Below, piece after piece: positions 45,421-56,310 of a DNA stretch of 64,000 bases. Below the pieces are notes generated by a model that saw only the letters and a program-made list of their open reading frames with translations, made no database searches and was not told the DNA's origin. Made by a program: the position numbers and the translations under genes. The DNA is from Lumbricus terrestris (taxonomy: Eukaryota; Annelida; Clitellata; Crassiclitellata; Lumbricidae): NCBI GenBank assembly GCA_949752735.1, contig OX457044.1:13007294-13071293 (forward strand), written 5' to 3'. The first letter of the stretch is position 1; each line of letters opens with the position of its first letter.

Positions 45421-47176
45421 CCCCGATCAAAAGCTTCTCCCATGCTGAATCCTCCTCTTATTCCTTGCTTAATCATCAGTAACATATCGTAGACGCTCAA
45501 CAATTCCAACTTTACACCAGTCAACTTTAACGCCGCGTCCCATGCTAGCCCGGGTGAAGTGTAATACCAGGCGGGTACCAGGTTGTAGTTCTTCATACAG
45601 ACGTCTCTAAAGTTTTCGAACACATCCGCTAATAATAGAACATCCGACAAATTGTACAAGTCGTGATATTCTCTAAGCGTTTTGAATCCGAACTCATTCC
45701 ATACCGCTTTAGCGTGCTCGTAAATCTTCATCGCTGACATCTGAATCGCTTAGTTTAGAATAGAAGTTATGCTTCGGCGGCAATTCGGTTTCGTTTAATC
45801 TTTCAACTCCATCGATGTAATCGTACGGGTAAACGCCCTTTTTGAGCAAAAGATCAAACTTCTCGCCTTCAAAAAAATCGCCTAAATTCTTACACTGATC
45901 TTTACGAAGGTTCTTCGATAGCGCATCGAGACTCGAGGGCATGAATCTAAAACTGTCGATAAAGCGTAATTCTCGTTTAACCTCTACTTCCTTATTTTCT
46001 TTATTTAGAAACTTATCGACTACAACTTCTCTGTTAATACTTTTCTTCGTTGCATGGGATGCAGTTAATCTTTTCATTATTACCACCCCGTAATTTCTTT
46101 ACGAATAGATGACTGTCGTATCCGGATAGATTATGGAATACTACCGGGATAAACTTGGGGACTTTATAGTTTAAATTACATTTTTTATGGGCGGAGCCTC
46201 CGAATTTGCCGCTTAAATGGCAATGATCTCTAACTCGATCTTCGTCTAACTCTCCTCCACAGATATGACAGTTAGTAGTAGCTTCATCAAAAATTTCTTC
46301 TCAGTTTTGCCGAATATCATATTCTTGGGGAATTTAAACTGGTTATATATATTCGTTTTATATTTTCCACAAGAGAATCTACGAATATCTAAGCGACATC
46401 GTCGTCTTCGTTTTCAGCCGTAAACACCACCAGGTCTTGAGAATAAACGTCATCGTCGAAGCATTTTATGTGATAACAAAACGAGCTGGGAGTATGTTTC
46501 TGGTATTTATTGGTGTAAGACGTGCTGGGATCGGGTTGACATGTATCGATCGGTTTAATGAAGGTTTCGAAATCCGCATATACGATAAAAGGCACTCTCA
46601 TCGATTTAAAATAATGTTTAAAACTTAGCATGGTTCCTGGTTCGGGTAATTCTATTCGTTGTGCTTCATGCAGCGAACAGTACTCAACATGTTTGGCAAG
46701 CGCTTCTAATGTTCTATAACCTATCAATGATGCATCGACCTATGGTTTGTTTCAGTTCGATACGCTAACAACTTACCAAAGTTCTTTATCCAACAATAAT
46801 ACTTCTTTTTTCCGTCGGAAATAAGCAATAGATCTACACAGGTATCGCTTTCATGCTTCGATATATATAAAGGGTATACGGCCTTTTCATAGCTAATGTT
46901 ATTACGACGCTCAAACTTATTTATAATATTAGCATCAGCAGCAACCGGGAATTCGATACCACTCCAATCGAGTTTCTTAGATTGTTCTTTTAGATCTCTC
47001 GTGATTCTATGCGAGTCCGTTGGATTTAGCGCCCTTGTATTCGACCACTTGAAACATTCGACGTCATCATTTTTCATGTTAACAATAGCCTTTTTGTTCG
47101 CTAAATACTCGGGAAGCAGAATATAAGAACTGCCTTTCAATGGCTTATAAACCACTGTATCGATATCCAACTTCAT
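45411..47176 (-). pseudogene. Polinton protein-primed-type family B DNA polymerase, multiply broken, C-terminus deleted
   Basis: Minus-strand frames in order. 46724-47176: KGSSYILLPEYLANKKAI region, typical of the N-terminal region of these polymerases. 46389-46727: VPFIVYADFETF, the ExoI motif. Near 46086-46280: an HNH/endonuclease VII-like Cys-His cluster (CHICGGE, DHCHLSGK, AHKKCNLNYK). 45709-46086: FIDSFRFMPSSLDALSKN (exonuclease domain) and KKGVYPYDYIDG. 45411-45740: [20 protein letters not shown] and [17 protein letters not shown], the TPR1-side region. Frames change at least three times. The YxDTDS-type palm motifs and thumb are absent, cut off at the SINE. Confidence 0.9.
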
Positions 47177-47676
47177 AACGGCTTTAAACCTCCCCGCATC
47201 AACAATTTCTGCAACGTTTGTCTGGCCAATTGTGTGGAATTATATTTTCGACGATTTTTTACTATCTACGAATCTACCATCATCCCCGCATCACGTCACG
47301 TGGGTCGGTAAGAACTAAAAACGAATTGTCCGGATCCGAATTTCACTCATCTCTCCCGCAAGCCATCCGAAGTGGACTATAAAGATTGACTCTATCAACA
47401 ATTCTGTTAAATCACGACTACAGTTTTATCGGGCACTTTATACTTCGAATGGAGAGACTTTGTAGCATCGGCTAGACCTACCAATGAACTGGCGATTCTT
47501 CGAACACATCACCATCGTGAAGCGAGCGTCGGTAGCGCTGATTACAGCTGCTAATAACTGACGGGCCGTTTTTGGCTTATCCTGATTCAATGACAGTAAT
47601 TCAACATCAACTGTCTAATTTAACATCAACAACGTAACGGACGGATGCAAGCCCATGGCTGCCGCAACTTTATTTC
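47177..47676. other. Unassigned segment within the polymerase region
   Basis: About 500 bp between the polymerase N-terminal block and the SAP/Rho-N block, with no frame I can place. It may be insertion-derived together with the repeat at 47677-47795. Confidence 0.45.
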
Positions 47677-47795
47677 ATTATTATTACTATTAGCTTTATT
47701 ATTACTTCTGTGTTTTATTTGACATCTCAGACCTGTAACTTGGTGCGTTCTGTCACCCTGATTGTTTTACTTTGAAATTAAACGAATATACTATA
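47677..47795 (-). repeat. Dispersed repeat inserted in the Polinton polymerase region
   Basis: Inverse of 35155-35270 (for example TTTATTATTACTTCTGTG and GACCTGTAACTTGGTG versus the complement). It interrupts the polymerase between its N-terminal domain and the rest. Confidence 0.8.
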
Positions 47796-48527
47796 CATCT
47801 GAAAACTCGCCATGCTCTCCTTAATTTTATCCACTGCGTTGCTATATATCTCACTCACATCGGTTGCGCCTAAAATGATATCAGTCTTTGATTTAAAATT
47901 AGGTTCGGCCATTACTTCTTTTCCGGATTTCATATCTACTTTCTCCATTACGCACATAAGATTGAGTTGAACTTTTACACCTCGATTTTTCGCTAGCAGA
48001 CTGACTACTTGTGGTCTTACGGCATTGAGAAAAGATGTTGCGTCGATCCCACTAGTTCCATCGATCGTGTATCGCTTAGTAAATCCTCGAATAGCCGTCG
48101 CGGTCTCTCGAAGTTCGAATTTATTTTTATTAATTTTACTAAAGATATTCAAAACCTCCGACTTCAGAGAATTCAGTTTTTCGTTAATAGTTTTCTGGAC
48201 TGGAGCAGGTACATGGCTGCTTACCCAATCTTCTAAAGAATTAAATTTTGACCTAACCTTTTTCTTCGCCTCGTTCAAAACATTACTAAAAACAGATTTC
48301 CAATTATTAGACGGCGGCGTATACTTACCCGGAGTAAGCGTCGGAACCTGAATGTCTGGAACCGGAGCGTCCAGCAGATTGCTTTCGTGTCCGGTCTTAA
48401 TGTAATTTACAGGTGTCGGCGATAAGAATGCTACGAGTTCCGCTTTTCGCAATCTCGAGTATCCTTTCAGACCTCTCTGTCTCGCAATATGTCGCAATTC
48501 TTGAACAGTATTCAATGTGTAATTCAT
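47778..48527 (-). pseudogene. N-terminal SAP/Rho-N-like part of the polymerase or separate gene
   Basis: The chosen start is the ATG at 48525-48527 (MNYTLNTVQELRHIARQRGL), which follows CATAAA; upstream codons are not needed. Residues 5-35 form a SAP/Rho-N-like helix pair (LRHIARQRGLKGYSRLRKAE). Residues about 135-240 (TAIRGFTKRYTIDG, LNLMCVMEK, SKTDIILGATDVSEIY) match the N-terminal region often fused to Polinton polymerases. The frame stops in the dispersed repeat, so the link to 47176 is lost. Confidence 0.7.
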
Positions 48528-48649
48528 TTTATGTATGAGGTTTGTACTATACAAGATATTTTTTTATATATTTCATGAATGGATGTTAATAATTTTGTCG
48601 TGAAAAAATTTGGCCTACTTCTGAAATCTTGTAGTACCACGCCACTAAA

Positions 48650-48965
48650 TACTGATATATGCCGATATCCATAAGCGGAGACTTAAGCGGTACAGAGGGA
48701 CCCGTCCCCTTCAATTATGAATATAGCTTTTTGAACCCCGTTCTCGGCTATTTTAGTTATTTGAAGGCTGTGTTTGGTTATTTCGTTATTTTGGTTATTT
48801 TGAAGGCTGTGTTTGGTTATTTCGTTATTTTGGTTATTTTGAAGGCTATGCTTGGTTATTTTGTTATTTTGAAGGCTATCATTTTTCAACCAATTTTATG
48901 GTCAAATGTTCATTATTCAACCAATTATATGGTCAATGTTCCAAAGGCCGCAAAAGACATCTACT
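48650..48965 (-). repeat. Polinton right terminal inverted repeat
   Basis: About 316 bp, from ACTGATATATGCC to GACATCTACT. It has one more AGCCTTC/AACGAAATAACC unit than the left end. The 116-aa plus frame there is the translated repeat. Confidence 0.93.
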
Positions 48966-48971
48966 CACGAA
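48966..48971. repeat. Polinton target-site duplication, right
   Basis: CACGAA, identical to 35502-35507. Confidence 0.93.
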
Positions 48972-49480
48972 GAGTCCAGACGAAAGTTTCTAGTACCAAT
49001 TCACGATGATGGTAGTTTAACAGCAATTTCAGTGTCTACAGAGCAGAGGAGCGAAGAACAGCGACGGGCAGCACAACGCTGGAAACGTGGCACTACTTCG
49101 GCACATTTTTCGGTTGTTGTTAAAAAGATCCTTTCGTTTCCCATTCATGTTGGCAATCGTTCGGCGATCGAAAAGGGAACAAATAATGACGAACCTGGAA
49201 CCCCTTGATGTTCAGCGACGATGAACGTAATGGACCAGTCCAAAATGGAGAGACGCATGGCGAGGTTTGAATGTCAAAATTTACAATCCACATACCGTCC
49301 AAACGCTTACGACACAGATGAAGAAAAGTCAGAAACTCGATACTCGACATCAGTAAACATCTGAAAATCCAGAAAAGAACGAGCGAGTTTCGCCACAGAC
49401 GTAAAAATAGAAAGGCAAGATCGTCCGCCATATTGACATACGACGTAGAGCTATTTTGCTGTTTATAATATACTAGCTGA
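48972..49480. other. Intron sequence right of the Polinton, nothing recognised
   Basis: The 100-aa and 103-aa frames at 48906-49208 and 49120-49431 show no family motifs. Confidence 0.4.
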
Positions 49481-49990
49481 GGTACCCGGCGTTGCCCGGG
49501 AAATTTAGGATTCGACCCGCTCCCGGCCTCAACCCCACCACATTACGCCTCACCCCTTCAATCTTCACCCCCAACACACCCCACAGCACTCCGACCTCCA
49601 CTGGTACGCCACCCGTGAAATTAGGTTTTATCGGAAAAAATTCCCCCTCACTCCACCTCCTCACCCCTCCCCACTCAACCCTCCCCCCAACCCCACCCTC
49701 TCCTCCACCTCATCCCACCACACCGACCTGCACCAGTACGCCACCCGTGAAATTAGGATTTTCGTGAAAAATACATCACTTGCGCTCGCCATTTATATAA
49801 TGACTATGCAAGCGCCCACTCTGACCCCCATGGTGGTAGAGAATCGCCAACCCCTCGACTTTGTGTCTCCTGCCGAGACCTATACGGTAGTGAAGGTTTG
49901 GAGTGAAATGCTCCAAAACTGGGGCAATGCATCCCGGACAAACAGACACCCAGACACACAGAATCTTCTCTTTATTTATATAGATAGTCT
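49480..49990 (+). repeat. CCCGGCGTTGCCCGGG-headed sequence and C-rich duplicate units
   Basis: ATACTAGCTGAGGTACCCGG CGTTGCCCGGG is a phrase I have often seen at the ends of retroelement-type repeats in animal genomes; CCCGG/CCGGG can form a hairpin. It is followed by two C-rich units, each with GTACGCCACCCGTGAAATTAGG (about 49601 and 49735). Confidence 0.5.
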
Positions 49991-50047
49991 AAGTTAAGAG
50001 TTTGCTGCTTATTTTAAAAAGACCAATCTAACATCCACTGTTTATAG

Positions 50048-51296
50048 TCGAAATTTATAGTCTAACAGGGTAGTCCAACAAACAGAGTGCCAAACGGAAC
50101 TACATGTCTAGTTTGACAACAGGTTTTCTTATTCGTCCCGATCTAGTCCGAGAGTAGTCCACTGTAGTTGTACATGTATGTGACTCCGACTCCTGCCAAT
50201 CTGTCTGTGCGTTCCGCCCATTTTGCTCGTATGTTTTCTTGGAATTCTCGTATCGCCATGCACGAACAAACACACGACTGTTTACTATCAAATCAGTTGG
50301 AGTCGCCACCTGGGAAATTTTTTACGAAAATAAGGTCCAGCATTTGAATAAAAAAAGTGAAGAGCCTTTCAACTATAAACTCAGCCTACATATATAATAA
50401 AGCGGCGATACCGGTATTTTAGTTTTGAGTGGAACGACGAGGGGTGAAGGATAGAGGCAGATAGGGATAACCGCCTATAGACTATAGTTCCAGAGATAGG
50501 GCCTAAACTAATTGTGATCAAAGACCACCGGATCGACATCCGACGACTATAACATAGGACGCGCTTAACGTATGAGCAAGTAATAGCGGGGAATAGGTTG
50601 GTATCATTGATGCATGTACGTTCTGCAAGTGAGGCGCGGTGGTGTAGTGGGCATGTTCGTCGCCTTGCACCCGAAGGGTTGCAGGTTTGAATCCACCTCA
50701 AGTCGCCGCGTAGGGACCCTGGGCAATTCCTTTACTTGCAATTGCTCGTGCGCTTTGCTTTGAAACTCCGATGCAGTGTCCGCTCTGTTGTCGGGAGCGC
50801 CTCTGAGTAACGAAATTGAAGGGGCGCTATAACAAGTGCCCATACAGACAAAAAAATAGGACGCTGTCTTGTAAAATGCCCGTTGCAATTTCTTTAATAA
50901 AATAATAATGGGCTAGAATAGCTGGATCAATCAGATCAGATTTCAAGCACGGATTTACCAATATTCTAAAAATAGAATACAATTCTGCGATTCTGACTTA
51001 ACACCGCTTCGCTAATAAGAATGACTGCTTTTCAAAATTTACGTGCACATTTGCAATGTCATTAGTGCACAATATCACTTACAAACGTGCATTACAATAT
51101 ATCCTTGCCGAATTGTATGCTTCATAAAGCAAATTATTGCTTAAGAGCCTTAAGAACTTCGCCAAGCCGTTCGATCGGATCTATTTGTCAATGGAATAGA
51201 TTTCGCACGTAAGTCGTGCGAAAATTGCATCTTGCAAACGAAGTGGGCGTGGCCGGATCGTTTTTGTTGCCGGATAGTATATCGCAATACACCGGC
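50048..51296 (+). repeat. Right member of the inverted repeat pair flanking the Polinton
   Basis: From AAATTTATAGTCTAACAGGG to ATACACCGGC, 1249 bp. The reverse complement matches 34066-34896 over most of its length. It contains SINE family 2 copy c (50629-50860). The terminal GTGGGCGTGGCCGGATCG ... CACCGGC resembles the ends of the 25624 and 58484 repeats. Confidence 0.88.
50629..50860 (+). repeat. tRNA-derived SINE (family 2) in the right repeat
   Basis: GAGGCGCGGTGGTGTAGTGG head, GGTTTGAATCC B box, GGGAGCGCCTCTGAGTAA and GGGGCGCTATAACAAG tail. Confidence 0.88.
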
Positions 51297-51472
51297 CGGC
51301 CATCTTGGAAAATGGCCGCTATTGAGACCATTGGGAACTCTGTGATGGCCCTAATGGGAACTTTGTGCCTTGTAATCTTTGAGCTGAAAATGTGTATGTT
51401 TCAACACCAAGTTGTAAGTGAACCGAAAGCCGAGATATTGACAACTCTGCGAATCGGTAGGCCATTAATTAC

Positions 51473-51640
51473 TGAGTTGCTGTCTTCTTGCTTATCATTC
51501 AGCTTATTTTATACTAAATGGTGAGTTTTGAGCGGTTTTTTTTAGGATTGGGAGCGAATTTGAGCAACGAAGAATGATTGTAAGCAGATTCCATTCTTTT
51601 GTAGCTTGGCCAAACTAAGCAAGAAGACAGTAACTCAAGT
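51473..51640. repeat. Inverted repeat around GAGTTGCTGTCTTCTTGCTTA
   Basis: GAGTTGCTGTCTTCTTGCTTA (51474-51494) is mirrored by TAAGCAAGAAGACAGTAACTC (51616-51636) with one mismatch and a 120-bp interior. Confidence 0.85.
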
Positions 51641-51839
51641 TACTACGTTTTTGCGTAGCACAGTGATACTCTTGAGGTAAGTTGAGGTAGTGTGAATTTT
51701 GTTTAAGTTAGATATGCTAGAATACCATATCTAGAAGCAGGATGTGAAAACAAGTGCTAACCCAAATAGGAAAAATTGAGTTACAGTCTTTTTGCTTAAT
51801 GCCTAACACGGACTGTATGGCACTGCAAGGAAATAAAAA

Positions 51840-52316
51840 ATGTCGGTCATAAGGGCGATTCTTGAATGGAGAATGGAATTAGTGAAGTTCTGTATCACTC
51901 TGTTATACGGGTGCGAGGCCTGGGTGGTAACGAAATACATCGAACAAAGACTTATGGGCATCGAAAGAAAGTGCTACAGGAAAATACTAAGAATAGGGTG
52001 GATGCAGAAGGTAAACAACACAGAACTATACAAGCGAGTGCAGCTAAAAGAAAACATCATGCAGAAACTGATCAGAATAAAACTAGGATTGTTCGGGCAC
52101 ATCTGCAGAATGGATAACAGCAGGAATATCAAAGCACTGATGTTCGGACGAATGGACGGGACAAATAAGAGAGGAAGGCCGCATAGGGAGTGGCTCGACG
52201 ACATATCCGATAGGGGCAAAGCCTCGCTTCAGGAGCTGAGCAGAGCGGCGCTGGATAGGAGAAATTGGAAGGACCTGGTGAAGAAGGCATCGGACACCTA
52301 CGGGCGTTGAGCCCAC
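51840..52316 (+). pseudogene. 3' end of a LINE reverse-transcriptase ORF
   Basis: The 156-aa frame has ITLLYGCEAWVVTKYIEQRL, ERKCYRKILRI, LFGHICRMD and KRGRPHREWLDDISDRGK, the C-terminal region after the RT of RTE/CR1-type LINEs. The following DNA is CACCTACGGGCGTTGAGCCC and a GAT tract, as in the 29300-29850 copy. Only the 3' end of the ORF remains. Confidence 0.78.
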
Positions 52317-52516
<200 letters not shown>

Positions 52517-53636
52517 TATCTAACCGAAATATGATTTCAGAATTTTTATGAAATTTTTCCATATAAATGAAAGTGATGAATCTAAAGGCACATGATATAA
52601 TACGTACGTAACACTCCCTCAGAAAACCCAAAACCAAAATGCTGGACAAAGCTTCGACAAGTAATATATTGAATGCATGTGATGGAGACTGATTTCAGTC
52701 CTTACAAGTGTTTTCTTTTTCAAATAATTCCAAGAAAGTCACATTCAATATGTAGAATTGAGCCTACTTTACAGTTCAATTTAGTAGCCTATTGCTAGCA
52801 TTATTCACAATTGCATGCAAGATATTCATGGTTCAATGTTCAATAACATCACTAACAATGCCTCATGACAGTTTATTCCGGCGGCTCAGACCTTGTACGC
52901 AACTGCGCTAAGCGCACATGGCGAAACCGCACTTCGTTGGCAGAAGGGCTTGTTAACGTCGCTTGATTTGCAGTAGACAAATTCGATAATGTGATTTGGC
53001 GCAGGACCAATATTGACCACTGACCACATTGAGAATGGCGTCTGAACATCAATATATGGAAGATAGACCTTTTCTCAACTTACAGCTTGGAAATGAGCTC
53101 ATTCCGCTTAGTTGATGTTCCTTCCATCACCCAAACATCGTTAAATGTTCTCAACGTAGACAGCAAGTGGAAACTTCCTAAAAAGCTTATTAATGGATTC
53201 TTTATGCTAATTGCTGCCATATATGTCAAATTAGTCATTGTATTTCCTCATTGCGCAAATTGGGTGAACTCCGCTTAGTTGATGTTCCTGCCATCACCCA
53301 AACATCGTTAAATATAGAAGATGACAAACATATCTGACGCGTCATTAAACAGCACCTTTGCCATCTTTCATGGAACCATCAGCAACAACTACATATACAA
53401 AACCAAAGTGGCTGTGCTGTTGAGAGATGAACTAGTGAAGAGTTGCGTCAGTTGCGTCGGCACCGAAGACTTCAATAGAACATCGACACGCTTCTACCAT
53501 TTTTCAAAGTTCTGTGCAATCGTTCTCTTCAAAAAGGAGACCTCCCAATTTTTCAATCAGGTTTTCGCAAGGGACATTCCACATGAACTCTACTTGTCCG
53601 CCTTCTCTATGACATCTCCGGTGCCCAAGATCCCAT
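52517..53636. other. Intron stretch with a ~50-bp direct repeat
   Basis: CCGCTTAGTTGATGTTCC and CATCACCCAAACATCGTTAAAT occur at about 53103-53146 and 53270-53313. The 128-aa frame at 53321-53707 shows no motif I know. Confidence 0.45.
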
Positions 53637-53676
53637 GGTGCGCTCCTGTCACCCTGAAAAGTGACAGGAGCGCACC
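53637..53676. repeat. Perfect 16-bp hairpin
   Basis: GGTGCGCTCCTGTCAC, loop CCTGAAAA, then GTGACAGGAGCGCACC. GC-rich and exact; it is not followed by a T run, so it is not read as a terminator. Confidence 0.93.
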
Positions 53677-53754
53677 CCGTTCCGGTGATCAAGGCAATTG
53701 GTCTTGATAACGCCGAGACTAGAAATTTTAGACCAATATAAAATTGTAATTGTA

Positions 53755-54680
53755 ATTGAACATTTATATAGCGCCGCTCGCAGATTCAGTGGCCCTCCCG
53801 ACCCAGGCTAGTGCTCCCGCTAACAATAGTCTTCAGGCGTCTACGAAACAGGGGAAGAGAAGGAAGGGCCAAGAAGCTCAGAACGTAGCTTGTGAGGAAG
53901 GCGGTTCCAACAAGTAGGGCCAACATATGCGAAGCTTCTGGACTTGGCGGGACAAATAGATGGCCATTAGCAGCCGAGCGAAGGGCAGAGCGGCTAGGAA
54001 GAGTGGCCGAATGCCCGAAAATAAGAGGGGGCTACTCCGAGAAGAGAGTTGCGCATAAGAGTCAGAATCTTGAACTCAATGCGCTGAGGTACAGGAAGCC
54101 AACGAAGAGTGTCCCGAATAAAATCAGATATATGAGAGAATTTGGGAAGACCAGCAATTAGGCGGGCAGCAGCGTTAAGAATAGACTGAAGTTTAGAGAG
54201 GTTAAGAGAGGAGAGACCAGCATAGGCAGAGTTTCCAAAGTCAACTCTAGAGCAAATCAAACATGGACAAGCGCCTTGATCGCTTGAAGGGAGAGTGAGT
54301 GGCGGATAGTACGCAATTAAAGCATGTTCGAGAGATTGGGTTAACATGGTCAGTAAGAGAAAGGATTGGATCCAGAGTAAAACCCAGATCACAAACATTT
54401 GGAGAAAATTGGATATCTGGGTACAACGTGCTGAGGAGCTCCATATCAATCTTGGCAAGCTGGACTCTACCACCAAGCCAGATGAATTGGATTTTTTCAG
54501 AGTTAAGGCGGAGACGGTTAGAAGACATCCATTGGTTCAGTTCCATAGTGGCGTCAAGGATATTTGCAACCAGTGAAGAAGCAGCACTGGGAGAACCGTG
54601 GATCATCAGCGTATTGATGAGCAGAGGGGATAATAGGTAAAAAAATGCCCAAAATAATTGAGAAAATTGCTGCTGCATAG
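53755..54680 (-). pseudogene. CR1/L2-like LINE reverse transcriptase, minus strand
   Basis: Two frames: 54247-54678 with LNQWMSSNRLRLNSEKIQFI W and NVCDLGFTLD, and 53994-54476 with GNSAYAGLSSLNLSKLQSIL and AAARLIAGLPKFSHISDFIR DTLRWLPVPQRIEFK. The 3' end reaches about 53755 with GGCGCTATATAAATG and CAATTACAATTACAATT. Frames change within the overlap; not active. Confidence 0.82.
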
Positions 54681-54769
54681 CCTATGAACTAACTATATAG
54701 AGAAAAACATACCTCCCAAGTTTTCATTCAGGTTTTCGCAAGGGCCATGGTGCTCTCCTCTCACTGTTT

Positions 54770-55400
54770 TACGTAAGTTCTGCATTTGACACAGTTGATC
54801 ATGACATAGTGCTTATCGATTTCTTCCGACTCAGCTTATCTGGCTTGGGACGCCTCAAAACAGCTTTCTAAAATTGATTTATCTTTCATATCCTTCAAAC
54901 ATCCACATTTCACCTTTTCCACATCAGTCCGGGATTTGTGAGCCAACCTAGAGCAAGAACACACGTTCACGCGGCACCTTCTGCTTGGGCAGCTCAGGTC
55001 ATTTCCCACTCTTTGACTCATATCGTAACCTCATGCGTTTGTAGTTTCGCGTTTGGGCTACTGCAGCGGACTGTCGAGTAAGACTGTGAGACCCCCAAAT
55101 AGGGTCCTTCGCACTGCTGCCTGCCTCATAGGCCGCATTCACAAGTTTGGCCGAGTCTCTGAGTACATGCCCATTCAGAATTTCTGTCTTGGTTCCGCGC
55201 TGCTTTGAGGGTTATGTTCCTTTAGCAGAAGCACCGCTGCTCCACCGCGCACGTTAAACGCCGCTGCTCTCTCCGCTCAGTCCAAGCGGGATTTTAATGT
55301 TCCACGCTCACGGACTGCACTCAGGCAGCGCCGTGCCTTCTCCGTGGCTAGCCATTCGACCTGGTATGAGCTCCCTGTAATCCTTCGTCAAACACCTAAA
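54770..55400 (+). pseudogene. CR1/L2-like LINE reverse-transcriptase remnant, plus strand
   Basis: SAFDTVDHDIVLIDFF (RT motif 3/A region) at about 54780, PPNRVLRTAACLIGRIHKFG at about 55090-55160, and RAFSVASHSTWYELPVILR at about 55335-55390 occur in order on plus, in varying frames and with large missing parts. Strongly decayed. Confidence 0.65.
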
Positions 55401-55836
55401 TTCTCAAAAAATAAATAAAATAATAAATGACAAAATTATGGTTGAGAACCGATAGAGTAAAGTAACTTGGTGGTAGATACGCACAGCTTGAGTTTCGGGC
55501 AATAGCAATACATGACGGAAGCAAGATACACGTGTCAGAAGCAACCCACGTTCTATTGAAAACCATGAAAAGCATTTACTGTCAACTGTCGCCATTCGTG
55601 TGTTAATTTATGCAAACAACGGCAATAAAATTAATGTTGTAAGTTAATTCAGTTCGACCTGATTGCCACTCATGTCGGATTGTGATTGTCCGTCATTTCT
55701 GCGTTCTGACTTTTCTCTCGCATTCCCTCGAACCGAAAATGTTAATTCAGACTATAAAATATTAATTCATTATTGTGATTCGGATTACCAGAGTTTGCAA
55801 AGTCAGTTCATTTGCTAACATTCTTTTACACTGAAG

Positions 55837-56027
55837 GTAGAACACGGAAGACCATCGCTCTGTGGAGAAATTATTGAATCAGCGCGTATAAAAATTTTCA
55901 TACCGGTGGAACAGCTGCAGGTCCGCACCATGGTTGGTGATGCCCATGAATGTCATGGAGTTTGGGAGATTGTTCAGTGTGGATCAGAAATTGACGACCA
56001 ATCAGAAAAAATATTTCAATTTGCTAG
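55837..56027 (+). CDS. TIAM: TIAM-like RhoGEF, PH-domain exon 2
   Basis: Acceptor ACTGAAG (AG 55835-55836), donor GTATGT (56028), phase 0 in, phase 2 out. It reads VEHGRPSLCGEIIESARIKI, then FIPVEQLQVRTMVGDAHECH and GVWEIVQCG, ending EKIFQFA. The IPxExLQVR and EIVH/EIVQ patterns are the second half of the TIAM PH domain. The exon is intact. The remainder of the PH C-terminal helix would be in the next exon, not found with confidence in this window. Confidence 0.84.
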
Positions 56028-56310
56028 GTATGTCAAGGATGTTTGTTAAATGAATTCAATTTTTTTAGTTTCACAGCTTAGACAACTTTTTTAATATATA
56101 AAATTCTACAGTTCCGACTGTTTAAAACCATCTGTTTATAAGACAGATTAGAATAAATTTAAAATTTTTCCTGCTACCGAAGTCTCATGATGTGCAATGA
56201 CAGAAATAATTAATAAGTAAATAGCAATGATGCACTGCCGTAAAACGTGTAGTTTATTCTTTCATTACAGGGAGCATTTCAGATGATCTTAGAAAACCAT
56301 GACAATAATA
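56028..56310 (+). other. Intron after the last certain exon
   Basis: AT-rich, ending TTTATTCTTTCATTACAG|G, a good-looking acceptor at 56270-56271. What follows meets a stop within a few codons in the required phase and then a SINE. Confidence 0.45.

Larger units (their letters stand above)
35508..48965. mobile_element. Polinton (Maverick / adintovirus-like) element, 13,458 bp, degenerate
   Basis: The termini are inverse repeats starting AGTAGATGTCTTTTGCGG and ending in the complement, flanked by the exact 6-bp duplication CACGAA. AG ends and 6-bp duplications are the accepted Polinton signature. Gene order: integrase and zinc-ribbon/PLA2-like gene on minus; packaging ATPase, minor capsid, four or more small genes, major capsid and SAP-like gene on plus; then converging family B polymerase on minus. 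Two SINEs, a dispersed repeat and a CAT-type microsatellite are inserted. An adenovirus-type cysteine protease, usual for the group, was not found. Length is short of the usual 15-20 kb because of a deletion near 45.26 kb. Confidence 0.95.

Noticed and set aside
49480..49520. Hammerhead or other ribozyme near CCCGGCGTTGCCCGGG
   Set aside because: I could not find the conserved CUGAUGA and GAAA core around it.
53637..53676. Rho-independent terminator
   Set aside because: No T run, and bacterial-type termination does not apply to animal DNA.
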